From: Pseudomonadota bacterium
GTDB taxonomy: Bacteria > Pseudomonadota > Gammaproteobacteria > Burkholderiales > Burkholderiaceae_C
Reading direction: 5' to 3'
Length of the DNA stretch: 6,052 nt
Assembly: GCA_030918015.1 (NCBI GenBank)
Contig: JAUPTP010000159.1
Location: 1 to 6,052, forward strand
Shown: positions 1 to 4,812 of the stretch, piece after piece
Numbering within the stretch: the stretch's first letter is position 1
Layout: every line of letters starts with the position of its first letter
The notes under the pieces: generated by a model
Seen by the model: only the letters and a program-made list of their open reading frames with translations
What the model was told of the DNA's origin: nothing
The model's database searches: none
Translations under genes and position numbers: made by a program

Positions 1-690
1 GAGCAGCCGGGTCAGCAGGTTGGCGCCGCAGTTCTGCGGCACCACCCGGCCCATCACCGCACCGACCTCCGGGTCGAAGAAGGGTGCCATCAGCCGCCGG
101 ATCAGGCCCTTGGAGGGCAGGTAGTCGGCGTCGAAGACGATGATGAAGTCGGTGTCCACCGTCTCGGTGGCATCCTTCAGCGCCGCGGCCTTGCCCGGCT
201 TGCCGTCGGTGCGGTGGAAGGGGCGGATGCGGCCGGGATAGCGCTCGACCACCGCGTCGATGATCTCGCGGGTGCGGTCCTTCGAGCGGTCGTTGACCGG
301 CACGACCAGCATGCGGTCGGCCGGATAGTCCACGCCCATCAGGTTGATCAGGCAGTCCTCGATGACCGCCTCCTCGTTGTGCGCGGCCACGAAGATCGTC
401 ACCCGCGGCCAGTCGGCGCTGACCAGGCTGGCATAGGGATGGCGCTGGCGGCCGAACATGCGGTTCAGCGTGAAGCCGTAGTGGCGCACGGTGTAGACCG
501 CCATCATCGCCACGATCAGCAGCATCAGCGACAGCAGCGTCCAGCCCCAGGCCGGGCCGAGCAGGCTGTCGATCTCGAACTGCCAGGCCGAGGGCGACGG
601 GGCCGCCATCGCGGGCCGTGCGAACAGGCAGGGCAGCGCGGGCGCGGCCTTCTTCAGGGCAAATCGTTGTTGGACAGGGGGCAGAGGCAT
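1..690 (-). CDS. Family 2 membrane glycosyltransferase (cellulose/PNAG synthase-like), N-terminal part
   Basis: The first 230 residues are visible; the gene continues past base 1. It probably polymerises or transfers sugars from a nucleotide-sugar at the inner membrane for an exopolysaccharide. One hydrophobic helix at about residues 50-66 precedes a GT-A fold. The fold opens with VTIFVAAHNEE (97-107), followed by VNDRS (132-136), KPGKAAALK (164-172) and the metal/nucleotide-sugar motif DADY (187-190), then VGAVMGRVVPQN. These match processive GT2 enzymes of the BcsA/PgaC superfamily. The catalytic third Asp and the QxxRW motif would lie outside the window, so the exact polymer cannot be named. 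The start is uncertain: in-frame ATGs occur at 759, 720, 690 and 609, none with a good Shine-Dalgarno. The 609 start would still keep the helix. The gene is divergent from the c-di-GMP enzyme gene at 971. The family call is solid; the product sugar is unknown. Confidence 0.88.
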   Translation of the reverse strand, partial: MPLPPVQQRFALKKAAPALPCLFARPAMAAPSPSAWQFEIDSLLGPAWGWTLLSLMLLIVAMMAVYTVRHYGFTLNRMFGRQRHPYASLVSADWPRVTIFVAAHNEEAVIEDCLINLMGVDYPADRMLVVPVNDRSKDRTREIIDAVVERYPGRIRPFHRTDGKPGKAAALKDATETVDTDFIIVFDADYLPSKGLIRRLMAPFFDPEVGAVMGRVVPQNCGANLLTRLL

Positions 691-741
691 CTTCGGGGCG
701 GTGCGGACCGGGGGCGGCATGTCGACACCGCGTGTTTCTCT

Positions 742-770
742 TTGTAAGAATAACCTCATTAACGTATCTT
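742..770 (+). promoter_or_regulatory. Candidate sigma-70 promoter for the GGDEF-EAL gene
   Basis: TTGTAA (742-747) and TATCTT (765-770) are separated by exactly 17 bp in an AT-richer island (about 731-780) of otherwise GC-rich DNA. Each hexamer matches 4 of 6 consensus bases. It faces the GGDEF-EAL gene and would give a leader of roughly 190-250 nt. No comparably good pair was found on the minus strand for the glycosyltransferase. Inferred from motif match only. Confidence 0.35.
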
Positions 771-828
771 TTTGTGACTTGATCCTGAGGAGATCCCTGC
801 TCTCGAGGGGCGTGACCGCCGGGATGAG

Positions 829-864
829 GGGCGAACTGCACCGGGATTGCCGGCCATATCGCCC
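829..864 (+). promoter_or_regulatory. Possible leader stem-loop upstream of the GGDEF-EAL gene
   Basis: GGGCGA (829-834) is the exact reverse complement of TCGCCC (859-864). Between them CCGG (841-844) can pair with CCGG (850-853) around the loop GATTG. Short GC-rich arms arise easily by chance in this composition, so on its own this is weak. It gains some weight from lying between the candidate promoter and the stronger hairpin at 883-914. Confidence 0.25.
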
Positions 865-882
865 GTGTCGACAGGAACTTGA

Positions 883-914
883 GCGGACCGGCGTGGGGTG
901 ACCCGCGCCTCCGC
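883..914 (+). promoter_or_regulatory. Strong predicted hairpin with GTGA tetraloop in the GGDEF-EAL leader
   Basis: GCGGA (883-887) pairs with TCCGC (910-914). After a two-base CC bulge, GGCGTGGG (890-897) pairs with CCCGCGCC (902-909), with one G-U pair. The loop is GTGA (898-901), a GNRA-type tetraloop. That makes 13 base pairs in 32 nt. No T-run follows on either strand, so it is not an ordinary intrinsic terminator. It lies 56 nt before the GTG start at 971 and 116 nt before the ATG at 1031, and could influence translation or mRNA stability. The fold was paired by eye, and function is inferred. Confidence 0.45.
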
Positions 915-970
915 GGCGTCTGACCGGGGCGGCTGTTTCAGCGTGCGGCCACAGGGCCGAAAACGCGGAC

Positions 971-3340
971 GTGTCTTCGCTGTCCTCCTCCTCTTCTGGC
1001 CCGTTCGGTCCGGATTCCGGCGACCGGGCGATGCCTGCGGGCTTTCTGCATCCGGCTGCCGCCTGGGTGCTGGTGCTGGGTACCCTGCTGTCCCTGCTGG
1101 TGTGGTGGGGGCTGGCGCGCAGTCAGTCCATCGAGGCCGACCGCCGCTTCGGCATGCAGATGGAGCTGCGCCAGCTGCACCTGACCCGGCAGGTCGAGCA
1201 CCTGCTGCGCCTGGCCCGCAGCTTCCAGGGACTGTTCCTCGCCAGCCATGAGGTGTCGGCGCAGGAGTTTTCCGCGCATTTCGACGTGCTCCACATCGAT
1301 CAGGGGCTGCCCGAGGTGATGTCGGTGCGCTACGAGGACTGCGGCGAGCATGCTCCGCGGGACTGTGCTGCACCGATCTACCTGCAGGGCCGGGCCGGGC
1401 GCCTGCCGCCCCTGCCCGAGGAGCTGGCCGAGATCGATGCCGACAGCCGCGACCGCAATCTCACGGTCATGCATCCCCCCTTGCGTCAGCCCGACGGGCG
1501 CGTGCTGCTGCAGCTGAGCGCGCCCATCTACCGCGGCGGGCAGGGCGATCCCGGCTCGGTCGAGCGGCGCCGGGCCTCGCATGCCGGCCATGTGCGGGTG
1601 CTGATCGACGCCGCCCGGCTGCTCGATGCCAGTCACACCCATGATGCCGACACGCGTGACCTGCATCTGCTGCTGAACGATGTCGGCCGCTTGACCGACG
1701 GTCTGCCTCAGACGGCCTGGCATCCGATCCAGGGCGCGCCGAACCCGGCCGTGCGCGGGCAGGATCTGCACGAGAGCACCTTCGAGGTGGGCGGGCGGCT
1801 GTGGCATCTGGGGCTCGAGCGCGATCCGGTCGATCACCGCGTCGATCCGCTGTCGCTGCTGGTGCTGTTCGCCGGGCTGGCGCTGACGGTCTCGGCGGCC
1901 GTGCTGGTGGGCTGGCTGCAGCAGAGGGCCCGCCGCAGCGAGGCCGAGTGCCGCCGGCTCGACCAGATCGTCGCCGGCGATGACGAGCGGCTGCGCAGCA
2001 TCGCCCGCCATGACGGGCTGACCGGCCTCTACAACCGCGAGGCCTTCCAGGACTTGCTGGCGAGCCGCTTGCGGGCGGGGGCGTCGGCGGGCAGTGGCCG
2101 GCTGGTGCTGATGCTGCTCGATCTGGACCGCTTCCAGAAGATCAACGAGACACTCGGGCCGCTGGCGGGCGACCAGGTGCTGTCGGCGGTGGGCGAGCGG
2201 CTGCGGCAGTTCTCGGGCGAGTCGGTGCTGCTGGCGCGTCTGGGCGGCGACGAGTTCGCGCTGCTTTTCCAGGATCCCGCCCTGGTGGACGAGGCGGCGA
2301 TCGAGGCGCATGCCCGCGACCTGCTGGCCGGGCTGGGCCAGCCGCTGCAGCTCGGCGAGCACACGCTGCGCCCGGGCGGCAGCCTGGGCATCGCCTGGGC
2401 CGAAGGCGGCGGAGCGGGCGACGCGACCGACGACATCGGTTTGATGACCCGTGCCGACAGCGCCTTGCACCAGGCCAAGCGGGCCGGACGCTCCCAGTTC
2501 CGCATCGCACGGGCCGGCACGGTGGCCACGATCGACGGGCTGCGCCTGGAGGCCGATCTGCACCATGCGCTGGAGCGGCACGAGCTGGAGCTGCATTTCC
2601 AGCCCCAGTTCGACGGCCGCACGCTGCAGGTGGTCGGCGCCGAGGCCCTGCTGCGCTGGCGCCATCCGCGGCTGGGCATGGTGCCGCCGGACCGGTTCAT
2701 CCCTCTGGCCGAGGAGTCGGGCCTGATCGTGCCGATCGGGCGCTGGGTGATCGACGAGGCCTGCCGGCAGGCGGTCGGCTGGTCAGACCTGGCCCGCAGG
2801 CCGATCGTGGTGGCGGTCAATGTCTCGGTGCGGCAGGTGCTGGGCGACGACATCGTCGAGGTGGTCGCGCAGGCCCTGGCGCGCCATGCGCTGCCGGCGC
2901 AGCGCCTCGAGCTGGAGATCACCGAGAGCCTGATGGTGGGCGATGTCGCGCAGGCCCGGCAGATGCTGTCGCGCCTGCATGCCCTGGGCGTGAGCGTGGC
3001 GATCGACGACTTCGGGGTCGGTTATTCCAGCCTGGCCTACCTGCGCGATCTGCCGGTGCAGCGCTTCAAGATCGATCGCTCCTTCCTGCGGCAGGTGCCG
3101 CAGGATGGCGGCAGCTCTCGCCTGGTCGGCGCGATGGTGTCGATGGCGCGCGCGCTCGAGGTCGGCCTGGTGGCCGAGGGCGTGGAGACGATCGAGCAGC
3201 TCGATTTCCTGTGCGAGCAGGGCTGCGACGTGGTTCAGGGCTATCTTCTCGGGCGGCCGATTCCCGGCGACGACTTTCTCCATCGCCTGATGGCCGACGA
3301 TTTCGGGCACCGCGGAAGAAACAGTTCTGCAACACCGTGA
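971..3340 (+). CDS. Membrane CHASE-GGDEF-EAL c-di-GMP enzyme (probable phosphodiesterase)
   Basis: A 789-residue inner-membrane signalling protein. Two TM helices (about 29-49 and 294-316) flank a periplasmic domain of about 240 residues that looks like CHASE, a ligand-sensing domain. The GGDEF domain keeps the metal Asp384, Asn392, Asp401 and an intact GGDEF at 425-429. The RxxD inhibitory site is absent: residues 416-419 read GESV. The EAL domain keeps its known catalytic set: EALLRW (558-563), Asn617, EITES (649-653), IDDFG (678-682), Lys700, AEGVET (735-740) and QGYL (756-759). It should therefore hydrolyse c-di-GMP to pGpG, and the GGDEF half may be active or act as a GTP-binding regulator. 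The GTG start gives a Ser-rich extension; ATG at 1031 (residue 21) begins just before TM1 and is equally plausible, since neither has a good ribosome binding site. The gene is divergent from the glycosyltransferase. Ligand unknown. Confidence 0.95.
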   Translation: MSSLSSSSSGPFGPDSGDRAMPAGFLHPAAAWVLVLGTLLSLLVWWGLARSQSIEADRRFGMQMELRQLHLTRQVEHLLRLARSFQGLFLASHEVSAQEFSAHFDVLHIDQGLPEVMSVRYEDCGEHAPRDCAAPIYLQGRAGRLPPLPEELAEIDADSRDRNLTVMHPPLRQPDGRVLLQLSAPIYRGGQGDPGSVERRRASHAGHVRVLIDAARLLDASHTHDADTRDLHLLLNDVGRLTDGLPQTAWHPIQGAPNPAVRGQDLHESTFEVGGRLWHLGLERDPVDHRVDPLSLLVLFAGLALTVSAAVLVGWLQQRARRSEAECRRLDQIVAGDDERLRSIARHDGLTGLYNREAFQDLLASRLRAGASAGSGRLVLMLLDLDRFQKINETLGPLAGDQVLSAVGERLRQFSGESVLLARLGGDEFALLFQDPALVDEAAIEAHARDLLAGLGQPLQLGEHTLRPGGSLGIAWAEGGGAGDATDDIGLMTRADSALHQAKRAGRSQFRIARAGTVATIDGLRLEADLHHALERHELELHFQPQFDGRTLQVVGAEALLRWRHPRLGMVPPDRFIPLAEESGLIVPIGRWVIDEACRQAVGWSDLARRPIVVAVNVSVRQVLGDDIVEVVAQALARHALPAQRLELEITESLMVGDVAQARQMLSRLHALGVSVAIDDFGVGYSSLAYLRDLPVQRFKIDRSFLRQVPQDGGSSRLVGAMVSMARALEVGLVAEGVETIEQLDFLCEQGCDVVQGYLLGRPIPGDDFLHRLMADDFGHRGRNSSATP

Positions 3341-3345
3341 GTCCG

Positions 3346-3374
3346 TGTCAACCCTGAAACAAGGGGCATTGACA
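3346..3374. repeat. Bulged hairpin just after the GGDEF-EAL stop codon
   Basis: TGTCAA (3346-3351) is the exact reverse complement of TTGACA (3369-3374). Inside, CCCT (3352-3355) pairs with AGGG (3362-3365) around the loop GAAACA, leaving a GCA bulge. It starts 5 bases after the stop codon and has no T-run behind it, so it is at best a 3'-end stabiliser or a weak terminator. The right arm is also a perfect sigma-70 -35 hexamer, but the only -10 at a suitable distance is poor (TATCGC after 16 bp). Confidence 0.35.
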
Positions 3375-3378
3375 GTGA

Positions 3379-3394
3379 GATATTCACGAATATC
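3379..3394. promoter_or_regulatory. 16-bp perfect palindrome, candidate operator
   Basis: GATATTC-AC-GAATATC: two 7-bp arms, exact reverse complements, with a 2-bp centre. This is the size and symmetry of a site for a dimeric helix-turn-helix regulator. It lies upstream of the PEP-CTERM gene, directly behind the TTGACA hexamer at 3369-3374, where a bound repressor would block a promoter. The regulator is not identifiable from the sequence. Confidence 0.4.
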
Positions 3395-3424
3395 GCCGAC
3401 ATAGAGTTGTTTTGCGTTGGATCA

Positions 3425-3441
3425 ACCCCTTATTTAGGGGT
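3425..3441 (+). terminator. Weak terminator-like or regulatory hairpin
   Basis: ACCCCT (3425-3430) pairs with AGGGGT (3436-3441) around the loop TATTT, a 6-bp stem. T-runs occur only 14 or more bases further on (TTTTT at 3455-3459 and 3464-3468), so this is a poor intrinsic terminator for the upstream gene. It may instead be a structured leader of the PEP-CTERM mRNA or an operator. A weak promoter-like pair (TTGTTT at 3407-3412, TATTTA at 3431-3436, 18-bp spacing) overlaps it. Confidence 0.25.
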
Positions 3442-3562
3442 GTTTGGCGGGTGATTTTTCATCTTTTTGTCGTTACGGTTGCGGCAAGGGATGACGACAG
3501 CCGAAACAACGAGAAGCTCCGCAGATGAGCCATCGGGTGTCGTCCAGAGAACAGCCACAACA

Positions 3563-4270
3563 ATGACCGACATCATCCGAAATCTGTGCGACAGCACCCG
3601 CACGAAGATTCTTTCCCGCACTGCTTCCGCACTCGCCGCGCTGCTGATCGGCGCGACCTCCACCCTGGCCTCCGCAGCCGATACCCGCCATGCGGCCGTC
3701 ATCACGCTCGATGGTGACTGGTTTCTGCAATCCGGCCAGATCTTCAACGATTCCTCCGACGGCATCGCGCTGGCCGGTTTCTGGTATTCGATGGGCGCCC
3801 AGGAAGACGGCGTGGGCGTGTGGGAGCGCTACGGCGGCGGCGACCAGGCGCTCGACACCTTGCAGGGATCGACCGCCCATTATTCGACCGCCTACTGGGG
3901 CGATCTGGATGTCACCGCGGGCCAGGCGCTGACCTTCGGCGGCCTGGACCTGGACCGCATCGCCTCGACCTCGTCGGGCAGCATCGACAGCATGATCGAC
4001 ACGGTCGGCAGCTCGCTGCGCAATGCCTATGTCGAGGTGCTCTTCAGCGACGGCGTGCGGGGCCGGGCCAACCTGTCGACCTGGTCGTGGACCTCGTCCC
4101 AGGTGCTGACCATCGAGCTGGAGACGTCGTCGACCGCCTTGTCGATGCCCCCGCTGTCCGCACCCGTGCCCGAGCCCACGCCGGCGGCGATGCTGGGGGC
4201 GGGCCTGCTGGCGCTGGGCGAGGTGGCGCGCCGGCGCGGCCTGGGGCGCTCAGACGCCAGCGGCTACTGA
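3563..4270 (+). CDS. Small secreted PEP-CTERM sorting-domain protein
   Basis: 235 residues from the ATG at 3563. I chose this start because it places a normal signal peptide at the N terminus: basic residues R13, K15 and R19, a hydrophobic stretch at 21-32, and a likely cleavage after LASA (about residue 38). In-frame TTG (3467) and ATG (3491) starts would add 24-32 polar residues before it. The C terminus carries VPEP (202-205), a hydrophobic stretch (about 208-222) and RRR (223-225), the tripartite PEP-CTERM signal cut by exosortase EpsH-type proteases in exopolysaccharide-producing bacteria. The mature part is Gly/Ser/Thr-rich with aromatic patches (GDWFLQSG, GFWYSMG, STAYWGDLD, LTFGGLDLDRI) and looks beta-rich. 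It matches no enzyme family I recognise, so its function is unknown; surface or extracellular matrix is likely. Oddities: ten residues follow the arginine cluster, the hydrophobic stretch contains a Glu, and the 3' end overlaps the opposite gene. Confidence 0.85.
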   Translation: MTDIIRNLCDSTRTKILSRTASALAALLIGATSTLASAADTRHAAVITLDGDWFLQSGQIFNDSSDGIALAGFWYSMGAQEDGVGVWERYGGGDQALDTLQGSTAHYSTAYWGDLDVTAGQALTFGGLDLDRIASTSSGSIDSMIDTVGSSLRNAYVEVLFSDGVRGRANLSTWSWTSSQVLTIELETSSTALSMPPLSAPVPEPTPAAMLGAGLLALGEVARRRGLGRSDASGY

Positions 4271-4624
4271 GTCGGAGCTGGCCGGCGCGAACTGCTCCCA
4301 GGCCTGCAGCGCCTCGGCGCAGTACATCAGCGCCGGGCCGCCGCCCATGTAGACCGCCACGCCGAGCATCTCCTCGAATTCAGCCCGCGTGGTGCTCAGG
4401 CGGATCAGTGCCTTGACATGGAAGCCGATGCAGCCGGCGCAGCGCTGGCTGACCGCGATCGCGGTGGCCATCAGCTCTTTGTGCTTCTCCGACAGCGCGC
4501 CGTCGGCCATCGAGGCCGCGGCCATCGCGCCGAAGCCCTGCATCGTGCCTTTCTGGCTCTGCCGCAGCCCGGCGAGCTGGCGGCTGATGTCGCGGGTGAG
4601 GTCGGGGTAGCTGGTCGAGGACAT
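4250..4624 (-). CDS. AhpD-like carboxymuconolactone decarboxylase-family protein
   Basis: A 124-residue all-alpha protein of the CMD/AhpD family, close to the usual length of the single-domain form. The signature [17 protein letters not shown] begins at residue 46, followed by C62-AG-C65 and H69. The spacing of Glu50, Cys62, Cys65 and His69 equals that of the catalytic Glu, two Cys and His of mycobacterial AhpD, so thiol-dependent peroxidase or disulfide reductase activity is plausible. The histidine inside the AhpD CxxC is Gly here. Members with CxxC act on hydroperoxides, while those lacking it decarboxylate gamma-carboxymuconolactone; no aromatic-degradation genes are nearby. The ATG at 4624 has no strong ribosome binding site but sits about 20 nt behind a good -10 element, so the leader would be very short. 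Probably cytosolic. It is convergent with the PEP-CTERM gene and divergent from ygiQ. Confidence 0.9.
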   Translation of the reverse strand: MSSTSYPDLTRDISRQLAGLRQSQKGTMQGFGAMAAASMADGALSEKHKELMATAIAVSQRCAGCIGFHVKALIRLSTTRAEFEEMLGVAVYMGGGPALMYCAEALQAWEQFAPASSDSVAAGV

Positions 4625-4639
4625 GGCGATCGGTCGTGC

Positions 4640-4668
4640 ATGAGGTTATATACCTGCCATGGTATTTT
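4640..4668. promoter_or_regulatory. Back-to-back promoter elements with inverted repeat, AhpD-like gene / ygiQ
   Basis: On the minus strand TATATA (4652 to 4647) is a good -10 for the AhpD-like gene; its -35 (GTGCCC, 17 bp away) is weak. On the plus strand TGG-TATTTT (4660-4668) resembles an extended -10 for ygiQ, with a weak -35 at 4640-4645 (ATGAGG, 17-bp spacing). The repeat ATACC-N6-GGTAT (4650-4665) spans both, and a further GGTTAT half-site lies at 4644-4649. One regulator bound here could affect both genes. Inferred from motifs. Confidence 0.35.
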
Positions 4669-4701
4669 CGGGCACCCGACGGCCATTTGATGAGGATCAA
4701 G

Positions 4702-4749
4702 CCGGCCGCGCCTGTGGCCTTGTGCACCGTGATAGGCGGCACAGGCCGG
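4702..4749 (+). promoter_or_regulatory. Long hairpin in the ygiQ leader
   Basis: GCCTGTG (4710-4716) is the exact reverse complement of CACAGGC (4740-4746). The stem continues inward as GCCT (4717-4720) with AGGC (4734-4737), leaving a GG bulge, for 11 pairs and a 13-nt loop. An outer CCGG/CCGG (4702-4705 with 4746-4749) could pair as an alternative. It lies between the candidate ygiQ promoter and the start codon. No T-run follows, so it is not a terminator. Possible leader structure or wide operator; function unknown. Confidence 0.35.
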
Positions 4750-4812
4750 ACTGCGGCGACAATGGAGGGTTTCCCCTTTGCCCTGCCACGATCCATCACG
4801 AGGGCCCCATCC

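Noticed and set aside
214..747. Plus-strand open frame opposite the glycosyltransferase
   Set aside because: The translation is rich in Arg, His, Asp and Gln with no motif, while the minus strand encodes recognisable GT2 motifs over the same bases.
771..970. c-di-GMP (GEMM) riboswitch upstream of the c-di-GMP enzyme gene
   Set aside because: The gene context invites it, but I could not find the conserved GEMM core or tetraloop-receptor arrangement; only generic hairpins are present.
938..2922. Long open frames on the minus strand opposite the GGDEF-EAL gene
   Set aside because: Their translations are low-complexity (Gln/Arg/Ala/Pro-rich) and match no family. They are antisense by-products of strong GC3 bias in a gene with clear domains.
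766..3470. Shared 10-mer ATCTTTTTGT at 766-775 and 3461-3470
   Set aside because: The similarity does not extend beyond ten bases, and repeats of that length are expected by chance in 6 kb.
3467..3562. Upstream in-frame starts (3467, 3491) for the PEP-CTERM gene
   Set aside because: They would put a polar 24-32-residue stretch before the signal peptide. The ATG at 3563 gives a normal signal peptide.
3341..3562. Sigma-54 promoter for the PEP-CTERM gene
   Set aside because: Such promoters are known for some PEP-CTERM genes, but no GG-N10-GC pair with the flanking consensus was found in this gap.
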